A stretch of DNA of 64,000 bases from contig NW_006763143.1 in NCBI RefSeq assembly GCF_000264905.1, positions 341,711-405,710 on the forward strand. Reading direction: 5' to 3'. This DNA is from Stereum hirsutum FP-91666 SS1. Lineage: Eukaryota; Basidiomycota; Agaricomycetes; Russulales; Stereaceae. A program made the position numbers and the translations under genes. Each line of letters opens with the position of its first letter. Positions within the stretch are counted from its first letter, which is position 1. Below the pieces are notes generated by a model that saw only the letters and a list, made by a program, of their open reading frames with translations, was not told the origin of the DNA and did no database searches. Shown here one piece after another: positions 50,401 through 61,808 of this stretch.

Positions 50401-53400
50401 GTCTGTCCCGGGTCTCGATATGGGATTTCGGTCGATTCTCGCACCGAGCACGAGTGTTTCGTGGTTGTTGATGGGCTATATGGGATGGCTCGCCTTAGCT
50501 CTACGAAGGAACCACATTCGCCGAGCTGTTTCATTGATGACATTCGCATCGCAATGATTGTTTCTAGGAACTCTGCGTCCCTGTTACCTATACTTCTTTG
50601 ACGCGACAGTCGTCCATGGGCCGCGATACTAATACGGAGTTACTCATGGCACCGCTGACTTCTCTGTGGTACGATCATTCCGAAGCGTTCAGTCAGTCGC
50701 GATTGTGGTCCTGCATAGCCTCCCGAAGACGCTCTGAATGTCTCTTTCCATGGGCTTTTTTGAAGTAAAACAAATTCGCTGCCTTGGCATTAGGAACCGT
50801 AATTGCCTTCTGAACTGTTCTCAACTGAGGGTGCATGTTCTCTTCCTTCAATGTTGGCAATAACACATCCCGAGTCGGATGACTTCTAGGCAAGGTCCAT
50901 CGTCAATCATGATTCCGATTCTCGCTCTCTCGAGTGCCTACATACAGGAATGCAAGAGATGTCGAGCGATGGTCGGTGGTCGCGGGATTGATCATTGTTT
51001 CATAGTCAAGCACGGGTATTGTAGCCCAGCTACGACTTCCCAAGTGTATCTCACCCGCTGATGGCACTGCTTACGCTCAGTCCGCAGTATGCAATGACGG
51101 TTTATGGCTTGATTCTTGCTTGGCCCTTGCGCCGAGTCGCTCTGCAGAGGTACCACATCGGTCAGGACGTCAAACTGACGGCGTTGGCGATCTTCCTCGG
51201 TCGTAGGTCAAGCTATCCGCGCCTCAAACGTGCACGGACTTCGACCATCTGTTCTCGTAGTGAGTTCGCCGTTTTACAAGGCCCGAAAGCTGACTCATCT
51301 TTGTTTCGTTCACCGCACAGTGACAGTCTTCCGTCCCTTGAACTCTACTGCCTGTGCGTTTTATCGGTCTAGTCGGGGAGAAGTTTGAGCGATGGACGCA
51401 TGGTCTAGTATAATCCAAGTTTACCTCCGTGTCCTCCTCATCGCATGATTTTCTAGGCCGGTTAACTCCCACTACACCTGGCGTATGACGGGATGTGGCC
51501 TCGTACGACCGTCGTCGGCGAAATGGGTTCCATGAATTCACGGGGTGGGGTGTCATCGGTGCCCTGTCTTTGTGTTTGGGCCTTGGCACACGACTTCCAT
51601 TGGAAGAACCGAGAGGATGTGGTCAGTGGTGTACGTTCAATGATCGGCGCCTCTTCGTGATCGACTATTTGTCTTTCCGCTCACGTCTATTGACAGATAT
51701 TATCTCAGGAACGAGGATCAGAAGTTCAGATGTTCTCCCTTCGAGGGCCGTACAAAGAGCACGTTTCTCGGCAAAGCTGTGTATCGAGGGTATTATCGAT
51801 ACGCAAGTTATCTGCTTCGCTGTGCTTCCTGATCCATCGAGGAGCGGGATCAAAACAGTAGTGCTATCATAGAAGTCACGGTATGTATGTGCAAGCAGTT
51901 GCATCATTTTTTGACACCCGTGCTTACGCTCGCTCAACACGCTTTCGGACCTTTCGTTCCTTTAACAGTGGGATCCCTACGCAGTGATACATGGCCATGA
52001 GCGGCCGTGACGGTGCAACGGGGTCTGATCTATTGTTGGCGAAGGATGCTGCGAAGCCAGGAACGATGAAATCAACATGGCATGATCTGCAATCTGCAGC
52101 CGGAGCGTTGTTCACCGTAGAGCTCTTCGCGAAAATCCGCTAAGCTCTATTCGCTGCACCCAGTTGATCGCGGCCAACACGAGATTCTACGATAACGTTT
52201 CGTTGGTGCCACCCGACTCGAAATAATTTCAATGACATATCTTGACCTCGAAACGCCACAAACATGCCGTTTCCTGACGACCAAGGTCTATCGAGATTGT
52301 GCGCAAGAGCGAGTGCGCAGCTTGCGGAGAGCGATCATAATTTAGAGGACACAGCGTCTAGGGTTGTACACAGACATCTGCGTCCTTAGGTAGATTCGAT
52401 GAGGGTAGAGTTTTGGGTCTTGGCTATTTCATAGCAGTCTTAGTCCATGCTCTTTAGTAAATTCCCTTGGTATCCAGCCTGGAATACGATATCACGGAGC
52501 GGTTGCACTCCACGAGGACCCCGAACGGGTTCCTCTTCCAAAACTCGATCAAGCCCGAGTGGATGGTGCCGCCCCAGGTTTGTGTCAGAGAAGATCGGAA
52601 CTGCTATTTTCGGCGGTCTAGAATTTTCGTAAATTTGCTTGAGTCAAAGCAAAGTTAAACCTCCGATCCGTGACAAAATCTGCGTAACGTTGTGGCGCTA
52701 AACTGCTCCCAATTTAGAACACAAAGGTAGACGCTGCGACTTATTTTTCTATTTCTTCTCATGAAGCTCATGACTTAAGTGAGTCAACTATATGTTTAAT
52801 GACATAGGCCTAGCAGAAACCCTGAGGAGAGCCGAATCAGGAACGAGGCCCCGACATTGTGGCGGAGAGTCCACCCAAGCGGAGGAATTACGTGTCACAG
52901 CCTCAGGTTCTCTGTCCTTCCTTTCTCTTCGTCTCGTCCGTAGTCGCTTTGTCTGGGCGGGCTGTCCAACTTTTGGTTTGTTGCGTTTCACTGCGAATCA
53001 GGTATTGATCTTGCAACGAGTTTGTTACGAAATTTCATGATAACCCGTTGACCGCATTCGGATAAGAGTCACACCCAAACCTTCAGGTTCCCCACTTTGA
53101 TATTGTTTTTTCTCGTCCGAGACGACGCACTTTTTTCTTCTTACGAGCTAGTCTTGATCCGTACGCCGTCATACAGAGAATCGAGCAATCGGACTCACCC
53201 GCCACCCCATTCACGATCACTTCCGCCGCCGATCCCATTTTCTTTTCAATCTCAGCGCGCCATTGACGGATTCCTCAACGTCAAATAAAATGGCGGCTGT
53301 ATGTCCTTTCCACCCTGATTTCCACGGTGCGCGTTTCCTGACCGAAATGTCTCTCAATTAGCATCCGCCGCTCCCGAAGGAAGTCTCGCCGCCACAGCCA

Positions 53401-53407
53401 GACTGGG
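47447..53407. other. Gene-poor island of about 6 kb
   Basis: No frame longer than about 190 residues and no recognisable domain, splice chain or RNA gene on either strand. It could hold decayed transposons, but I find no long terminal repeats, clear terminal inverted repeats or polymerase motifs by eye. The end nearest 53400 is promoter DNA of the zinc-finger gene. Confidence 0.45.
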
Positions 53408-53415
53408 TATATAGG
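53408..53415 (+). promoter_or_regulatory. TATA box of zinc-finger paralogue 2
   Basis: TATATAGG about 85 bases before the start codon at 53500. Confidence 0.5.
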
Positions 53416-53499
53416 CCGCTTCGACGATCGCTTCCATCCACCTTTTCTTCGTCCACGTTTTCCCCACACTCATCACCTCCTTCCATCGCACAAATTATT

Positions 53500-54944
53500 A
53501 TGCCCTCCTCGGCCCCTCTTCCCACCAACCCCAGACTACTTTCTCCTATGCACTACCAGTCCTATGACCCTCACCAGCGAATGTCTCAGTCGGCGCCACA
53601 CTCGGGCTCATTCGCTGCAGACAGCCAGTCTCATGCCTATTATTCCGCTCAATACTCTCAGCGTTCGCAGTATATGCACAACGGTCCTGACACATCCAGA
53701 AACGCCTCTTGGGCCGAAGGTGGGCTTCTCTTTATCCTATCTGGTCAATACTCAACACTGAACGTGACTACTCTTAGTAGGTGCGGGTCTTTTGTCCAGC
53801 ACTGCCTCAGCGCCGTATACACCGAAACAGGAATTCGGTCCCTATGAATCTTCCGAGAACTGTTTATCCTACGACTTAGTCGACACCATCCGTTCTCCAC
53901 ATAACTCGTCCTATTCCCCTCATCCTCTATCGCGCACCTCCTCCAACATGTCCTATGCCCAACCATCCGTCATGCAGTATCAGATGTCCTCATCCTCCCA
54001 TCCCAACTACGAGATCGACACAGCCATGTACACCCCCAATGTGGCGTATTCGCAGGCGCAGTCCACGGTCCCATCTCACACCGCCCCCACATCTGACCTC
54101 AGACTGGAGCGGTCCTCGGACACCATGCCCATGTCATTCTCTTACGGCTACCAGCCACCTCCTCTCGCTCACTCGCCTACCGACTCGGCTTATTCAGATT
54201 CCGTATCCCCTCTCCTGAACGCTTGCGACCCTCGGCACATCGTATCCCCACCATATCCGTCCACCGACGCCTATCCCACTCTCGATACCCGTCAGACGTA
54301 CGAGCGCCCGGAGGAATGTCTCAGCGGCTCGTATGCCTCAGATACAGGCTCGTCTCCTTTGTCGATGCAGTACCCGATCAGCAACGTCTACGACACCGGA
54401 GAGAGCGAGATGGATGATGTAGACGAGGGCGATGACGAGTTTCTTGCAGTCGGTGGCCAATCTCGCGGCCATGTTCGTTCGTCCTCGAGTCCCGCTAGCG
54501 CCAGGTCGTCCTCTCGTGGTGCTATCGCCAGGACGGTAGAGCGCCTGCGTCGGGCAACGACTCTTACCGCCCCTGTGCCTGTGCCAAATTTGACGAAGAA
54601 GAGCCGTGGAAGGCGCGTTCCTACGAAACCCACGGTGGCTATCCATGATGGGTCTCCTAAGCATGCGAGGACGTATATGTGCAAGGTTGATGGGTGCGGA
54701 AAGTGCTTCGCGAGAGGGGAGCATTTGAAGCGACATGTTCGGTCAATTCATACTCACGAGAAACGTCAGTGTTTTGTCTTTGTTTCGTCTCCCTTCCTCG
54801 ACATCTGCAACGCGCTGACTTACTATGAATTCTTCAGCGTACGCATGTCCCGTCGCTGGTTGTGGGAAGGGGTTCAGCAGACATGACAACCTCGGCCAGC
54901 ACATGCGCGTCCACAAAGGCTTCGAACTCGATGGCGAAGATTGA
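53500..54944 (+). CDS. C2H2 zinc-finger transcription factor, paralogue 2
   Basis: Three exons (53500-53719, 53781-54764, 54838-54944) give 436 residues. Finger 1 is YMCKVDGCGKCFARGEHLKR with HVRSIH; finger 2 is YACPVAGCGKGFSRHDNLGQ with HMRVH (C-x4-C-x12-H-x3-H). The last intron falls at the same place between the fingers, right after EK and within the proline codon, as in paralogue 1. The preceding VPNLTKKSRGRRVP stretch is also shared. The N-terminus is Ser/Pro/Tyr/Gln-rich, likely an activation region; an acidic block follows near residue 290 (DDVDEGDDE). A nuclear DNA-binding regulator; targets unknown. Confidence 0.88.
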
Positions 54945-55731
54945 TGTACGCCTAGCTCTATGCCGTTCCATCTTTCCCCTATTCACATTTATTTGCTATA
55001 GCGTGTGCGCGTCCGTTGCACACTGTTTCATCTGACGCCTCCACCATTTCCTTGGCGATAAGCGCCAATCGTTTCCCTTTCCGCGATCTGTCATTGCTGC
55101 ATCAATCCTCGACTACATGCTCTTCATGCACTTCGTCTCTTATGCTCTACGCCCTAAGCTTTGGAACTTTCGATTACCTATAACATGTGTATTGCTCCCC
55201 TCTGTATTACGCTTAGCTTCATTCTTATTCGACTCCTTATTACTTTTCATCCTATCGTGGATATGCATTCCGCCTGTATTATACAATTTCGCATCCGGAC
55301 TTCGCTGGACTTCATCACCTTTACGACGTTGACGTTCGAGACCCTTCACTCACGCCACCGAGTTCCTGTGGCACTTATTGAACTCCGCCCTTTACACCTG
55401 TATTGTAACATCTGTCTAATTCGCGGTCGCCGCGTGTATGCCATCTACATCAAACTCATTGAATACAGCTAACTCTTAATTCTCGCCATTGACCTTGGGC
55501 CGCTTCTTCCTTATCCACTATATGGGGTGCATCCAGAAACAGATATGGTCGAATGTGCCGCTCTGCTCCCTCATGGAATCGTCGCCGAACGTTCTCTTGC
55601 ATTAAGTTATAAATACAGTTATGCAACGTGTGTGCCAGTAAGTTACAAGGATGCTGAAAGCCCGTCGATGTCCACACGCATTGAGTCCATGAGTCAGCTC
55701 GTGAGTGTTCGAGTCCTTTCTATGCGGAAAC
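54945..55731. other. Intergenic between convergent genes
   Basis: AT-richer 3' flanks of the zinc-finger gene and the hydrolase gene. Nothing coding seen. Confidence 0.5.
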
Positions 55732-58054
55732 TCAGAGCTTTACGAACCACGCATCTGCCAGGTCCTCCACACTCCCACCTGCCCGCTGCCTGTCATTCTC
55801 CTCAACCTCCGTCCCACTCAACGCAAACCCTAGCACACTCACACTCGCATCACTTCCGTTCCCTGCCGAGACGATAAACGTCACATCCGCACTCCCCAGT
55901 TCCTCTTCGAACGCCGTCGTATTCGCCCCATAACCCTGCGGGAACAAAGACGTCGCGATGATGGTCGCCTCCACCGTCGTGTTTCCAATCCCATCTGTTG
56001 ATTCGACACCAGTCGGGACAATTCGGATCTGTGGCGCAAAGAATTTGCCCCAGTTCGCTACTAGCTCGTACGCTTCTTGATCGGATGCGTTGAAGCCTGA
56101 GTCAGAGACTGCGTCAACGGCGGAGAAATTAGAGAGGAGGTCGAGGCAGTCGGAGGAAGAAGACGAAGCGGAACAGAGCGTGAGATTGCCACTGTAGCCT
56201 CGGTTATAGTACGTTCCAGAGAAGTCCAGGTTCGCTATTGATGAAGAAGAGTTCGAATCCCTTCGAGAGAGAGAACGGTAAACGGTGTTCTTTGACCGCG
56301 ATAGGCGTTGTAGGATTGGTCCTTCTGCGAGTACGTCTCTAGCGGAGAGATCTGTGGCAGTCGTAGAGGTGGAGGTGGAATTGGCGGCAATAAAGTTGGC
56401 AATGATCTGATCTCCGATGTATAGCTGTTGACTATCCGTGATATCGCTATTGATGAGGACAACGAAACCCAACCCGTCTGAGGGCAAGAAACCGAGCGCG
56501 GTGTTCACGCCGGGAATACTGCCCTCGTGCCACACGAGCTAATTGTGCCATTGACCGTAAGCTGGATACTCCTTCGCCAGAGAAGGGGTTACGTACGTCA
56601 TGGCCCTCATAAGACATTCTGAACCACCCCAGCCCTGAGCCCACGATAGACGTGGTGGGGCCGAATGTTGACGTGTTTCCGTAGATGACGTTGTGAGCCG
56701 TCGTTAGCTCACCGTATGCGGGCACGATAGCCTTGTTTGTGGAAGGATTCACTCCGCCATTCATCCACATTCTGACCCATTTCGCCTGCCGTGCCACGTG
56801 ATATGAGTTGGCCGTCTCGTTCTCTCAGTAGACGTATGAAGAAAAGCACATACCAGGTCCTCGGCCGAGGAGATAACTCCTCCAGGTCCTGAGTCTGATG
56901 CCAACTCGTCTTCCTTCACCCAATATGGGATCCTGCGTCCTGAACTGGTCCACGTCTGAGTGAACCTGCCGGAGGCGACGGCGGTGTCGAGGGAATAAGT
57001 GGACGAGGTCATATTCAGGGGATCGAAAATGCGAGACTGGACGAAGTCGCCAAGGGAAGAATTGGTGTATGTGGAGATGATGAGTGAGGCGATCATGAAC
57101 ATCTGGGGAAGAACCCACTTTAAATCATGATATAAGGATATGAAGGTAAAGGTGCTGACCTGATTGTTGTATTCGAATCTAGTGCGAAAGGAATGAAGGT
57201 CAGTTACAATAATTTTACAGTGGCCGCTGAACCTGAATTACCTCTCTCGCAGCTCGAACGAAGGCCTGAGATATTGCATTCTCTCGAGGATATCCGTCAT
57301 TGTGTCTGCTTCGCTATAGGACCAATCGTGCCTAAGCGATGTCACAGTATGTAAATCAAGGTCAATCCTTCGTCTATCCATTACGGAGGGGGGGAGACAG
57401 CGCACCTTGCCAACCCCGTAACATGCGAGAGCAAGTCGTACAAATTCGCCTTTTCCGTGGCAAAGTCGTCCATGAGGTGCCATTCAGGCAATAAATCCTT
57501 GATTTTTGTGGTCCAGTCAAGCTTCTTGATAGTCGACGGGAGGGGGGTACTGTTTCTTCCGTTGGCGAAGTCACTGGAACATATGATAAATTCAATGTTC
57601 CAGAACTAGAGACGTTGGAAAGGCTTACTCGATGAGAATACTTATGGACGAAGCAGTGAACGATTTAGAGAGCGACCCAAGGTTTGTCAATGTCTAGAGA
57701 GCATCAAACGAGATCAGTACTAACACAATCACAACAAGAAGTTGCAAGAAGAATTGCGCCGATACTCACATCGGAGGTCATGTTCACCCCATCCTCTGTC
57801 CTCACGCCCCAGGACCCATACTCCAACGAGCCATCCTCATGCACAACCGCCACGGCCACCCCAGGAAGCACTTTTGTGTCGATCTGGTCCTGAATCCATT
57901 CGACCAATGCGGGCGTCAGCGTCTGAATGGTGCTGTTTCCTGTCGTGGTGACTCCAGACGAGGCGGCAAGAGTGGTTGTGATTTCACAGAGAGGAAGAGC
58001 ACATAATGTGAAGAGCGTAACAAATCTAGGATTGAATCGCATGAGGGGTATCAT
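55732..58054 (-). CDS. Secreted beta-lactamase-like serine hydrolase (class C penicillin-binding-protein fold)
   Basis: Eight exons (58054-57770, 57693-57629, 57573-57406, 57331-57242, 57178-57160, 57102-56854, 56785-56597, 56538-55732) give 623 residues. It is a serine hydrolase or transesterase acting on small esters, lactones or peptides outside the cell, by fold only; the substrate is unknown. A signal peptide begins the protein (an ATG four codons later gives the same leader). SxxK motif: S102-L-S-K105 with the nucleophile; YxN motif Y206-N-N208, on a 19-nt exon; the HxG-like WHEGSIPG near the start of exon 8. The C-terminal ~200 residues are Ser/Asn-rich with many glycosylation sites, an extra domain of lipocalin type often seen in this fungal family. 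It converges with zinc-finger paralogue 2. Confidence 0.88.
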
Positions 58055-58163
58055 TGAGAACCAAAAACTCAGAGCAGAAACAAAAATGTTGCGGGAGAAT
58101 AGGGTGAGTGTGTTGTGATTGATAGGCCGAGATGAGTACGAAAATATACGACATCGGCTTGAG

Positions 58164-58170
58164 TTTTATA
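58164..58170 (-). promoter_or_regulatory. TATA box of the serine hydrolase gene
   Basis: TATAAAA on the minus strand, about 110 bases before the start codon. Confidence 0.5.
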
Positions 58171-59156
58171 CTCCCCCCACGGGGCAGTGTGGCCGCCTCC
58201 TGTGCGCTAGTTCCATGCAAATCAGAAAGAGACAGTCACCTCCGCACGCAGTTTGCAATGGGGTCCATATTAGAACGGCCCTATACATGAAGGAGACGCG
58301 CACCTACATCTCAATCACAACCAAATGAGCATGCCCGAGATCAGGCGATGCTCCCCGAGCGCCACCCACGCTGCGGTTTGATGTGTTTTCTGTATTGTAT
58401 ATGACTTTTACCTGGATTTTAGCCCGTCGATGACGACGGGCAATATCATGGCAGTGGATGCTGTACTAGCACATCAAAATGAGGACGAAACCAGGAGGCA
58501 TGCTATGAGTCGCGACGGCGATCACACCAAGGTAAGCTCAAGGTGGTAGAAACAAAGACAAGGGGGGTTGAGGACCATTACTTCTGAGGTTCCACCTCGT
58601 GAAAGTTCGAAAGTCAGAGCCCAATGGTGACCGGTAAGACAGCAGCGGTTGTCCTCCCTGTCTGAGATACAAAGGATGCTCCTTGAGTGTTGGTTCGAAG
58701 TGTTGTCGAAGTGCCGTAGGCTCGCCTGAGGCCTGAGCTCTCCCAACCTATGCAGCATCATTCTCGAGATACTACGCTGTAGAATAAGAGCTGCCAAGAC
58801 GTCTAGGCAGAACACAGTACGCTGCAAACACGATAGTTGAGCTGACTGTGGTGATGGACAGGTGACAGGGGAACGGCCCGGACGGCGGAGGATTCGGAGT
58901 TGCAAATGATGAGACCTTTTTGAAGGGCGCTGTCTATGTATCTTATCTTATCTAAAGTAAGTTATACGACTCAGTGGCGCGCCACAGAGACAATATCTTG
59001 CTCTGTATAATCACGACAATCTTATGTTGATCTCATGCTACAGCCATGACAATAGAATCATATACATATGCACGAACACAGGCGAAGAATACAATTCACA
59101 TCGGTAGACATCAACTCCAGCTCAGGCCTCCCAGCGACGTCTGCTGTCCTCCAGAA
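58171..59156. other. Intergenic, no gene recognised
   Basis: A minus-strand frame 58905-58522 has no domain character. The right end holds the 3' flank of the dienelactone hydrolase gene. Confidence 0.45.
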
Positions 59157-60595
59157 TCAAGTAAGGCTGCAGAACCGATCGAACCAAGCGTCCATGCTCC
59201 TCGCACACTCGTCCTTCGACCACCCTACATAGTACACATCATTTTATAAATGAGCTATGAACATCAAAACCGGAGAAGGTGATCTGAGGGAAGAAAGAGC
59301 AAGACTCACTCTCCCTCTCAATTGTCGGGTCTCCCCTCAAAGACCACCCATGCGCGACGCCACCGTACAGCTGTAGGTAATACTCTGGCTTCGGGGCGTA
59401 CTTAGGGTCAACGAGTATTTCTTCGGCTTTGTGACGGGCAGCGGCAGAGAAGGTGTGATCGATTTCTGTAAATTGAACGTGTGTGAATGTTAGTGGATAA
59501 TTAAGAGTAGATATGTGCCATAGGTAAGTACATGGTCATATCATAGAAAGTATATGAAGGCAGACATACCAGAGCAGCAGAGTAAAAGAGGTTCTAAAGA
59601 TGAACCATCGTCAGTATGTTGGAACAGTCGTCCATTCCAATGTAAGGAGGTGACAACGTACTCTTAACACCCTGGAACATCTCCTCTGTCACCATAGCTG
59701 GATGAGCGAACGCGCCTTCAGCCATGTGTTAGTTGCGACAACTTGAACTGAAGATGATAACGAGGTTTGAAAAATAAGGGCTTACCTGCGGTGACCCAGT
59801 CTTCGGCAAGAAGTTTGAGAACATCCGGTGCTCCAAAACAATATCCTATCCATAGCCCAATTCACACCACACCAACTCAAAAATCAGTACGCAGTCAGAG
59901 CCTGCATTCCAAGCTCGAGGTTTGCTGCTCACCCGAACACACCCATTTCGTCTTCTCCGTTCCTACATCCCACGCCACCGCCACACATACCAATCATGAG
60001 CAAGCCGTCTCCCCAATCTCACTCTAAAGATAGATATAGAACAGGGGGAGGCAATAGGGGCCGAAGGGAGCAACGCACCATACTTTGCCTTCACGGCTTC
60101 AATCCACGGCGGAACGAGCGAGTCCGCGAGCTTGCGTTTGTTCGGTATCCATGTCGAACCGTCAAAGTTCGGGTCGACACCTCTGTGCAGGTATATCGGA
60201 TCGCCGAGGAAGTAGTCTGGGCCAAGGACGAGGTACCCTATATACATATGGTAGAGGGGGTAAGTGGTCGAAAAGAGAAACACGGAGGTGATGTTGAGAA
60301 GATGCGACGCACCTCGACTCGCAAACCAGTCCATAACCAACTTGTTATTCAAGAACGTCGAGCTGAACACATCTGGGAACCAAAGTAATACCCTCTCATA
60401 CACCACTCCTCCTTCGCCACCACCCTGAGCGTGGGCGTATTTGGAGTCGGCAGGCGGAAGTGAAATGTATGTATCCAGACCGCCTATCTTTTCGAAAGAC
60501 CCTGCAGGAGTGCCAGTGTGCTTGACGGCGGTCCAGCAGTCCTTGGTACATGCTCCGCTTAGAGGAGTTTCTTTGGCAGTGGACGCGGTGGACAT
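59157..60595 (-). CDS. Dienelactone hydrolase-family protein
   Basis: Seven exons (60595-60313, 60237-60079, 59845-59786, 59715-59662, 59593-59570, 59465-59310, 59224-59157) give 267 residues, the family's usual length. It is an alpha/beta hydrolase with a cysteine nucleophile, related to carboxymethylenebutenolidase, which opens dienelactones in aromatic-ring breakdown; the natural substrate here is unknown. Triad: C150 in GYCFGA, D196 in SEIDHTF and H232 in GGVAHGW. The protein starts MSTASTAKET and has no signal peptide, so it should be cytosolic. Exon 5 is only 24 nt. Intron 2 is 233 nt. The nearest neighbour is the DHA1 exporter, whose end lies 1.2 kb away on the same strand. Confidence 0.9.
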
Positions 60596-61808
60596 AGTCG
60601 GTAGGGAGGATCAAGTTGTGGTGTGTGCCAGTGGTACGATCGCAGCTGAGAGTATGGGATGTGCGAAGGATGTGATAGAAGACGTATTAATATAACCCGT
60701 GTTATAGATGATATAGATAGATAGTGTAAGTATTCCCATGCGCACCTTTGCAGTGAACGTCTCATTCAATACCATTGGTCAAAGAGCGCATGACCACTGC
60801 CCACGACTGACTTTGAGTACAAACCACTGACATGGAGAGAACGGGCATCCGCTTCTAATTCCGACCGTACATGCTACCATGGATAGTGGCTCCAAAGGAA
60901 ACGTTGACGATGTGGTGTCAGGCTACTCGCAAGTCCCACAATTTACTATCACATACAGTCTGTTGCTGTCTGTTGTCCATCGCCGCATAACGCTGTTAAC
61001 ATTGTCCAGCGATCGTGGGTGCGCGTAACAAAAGGTCCACTAAGCGCTCGAGTCGGATGCGGTGTGGTCGTCCGAGTGACGAGTCGCGTCGAGTAACAAC
61101 CTTGGGCCGCTTTGAGCGCTTGCTGGAGCGCTTGCATGATGCATATTGGTAAGATAGGGCGAAGTAGGTTGAACGTTCATAGACGTTGATGCCGTATTTT
61201 CGGCTACCGTTTGCAGTGCTTGTTACCAAGTACATAACTGAGCGAAGAGCAAGCGTCCGTCGGGTCGAAGAAAGAATGGTGTTTGAGAGCATTGTATTCG
61301 TTTCGTCATCAAAATACTACTGCTGAACATATCTACATACTTATAAACGATATAAGTCAATGGGAGATCAGTGTGCGAAATGTGGTACAGAAACAACAAG
61401 TCTGTAAGTGTGAGTACGTGCGTGCTGTGGTTGCTGTACTATGTATGTAAGTGGATTAGGATATAAGGAGAATGTTACATTATACTCACTGATATTTGCT
61501 AGTGAGCATAATCTAGGATGTGTTTTGAGAGCGGGAGAAGAGACGTGAGAGGGAGAGAGAAGAATGTAGGAGTAGGAGAGAGTAGAGATGTGATGCATGA
61601 ACGAGACATAGAGATGTGCGAAGCGAACTAAGAAGGTCTTCTCAGGATGAAATGAAGAGCGTGAAATGGAAAGCGTGAAGTGGAGAGCGTGAAGTAGTGA
61701 AATGCGCCAAACGCGGACCCAAAGCGGACGAACAAACAGACAAGATCAAATAGAAACCGACCGTCATGATCATCGACAGAAGTTCGTCGAGATCGACACC
61801 CACCGCGT
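60596..61808. other. Intergenic
   Basis: Promoter of the dienelactone hydrolase gene and 3' flank of the exporter. It has a GATA-type repeat near 60710-60722. No gene seen. Confidence 0.5.

Noticed and set aside
47447..53407. LTR retrotransposon in the gene-poor island
   Set aside because: No pair of long direct repeats, no primer-binding site and no polymerase motif could be found by eye.
29593..54944. Simple inverted segmental duplication carrying GMC plus zinc-finger genes
   Set aside because: Gene order relative to transcription is reversed between the copies (factor then oxidase on one side, oxidase then factor on the other), so one inverted duplication does not explain it.
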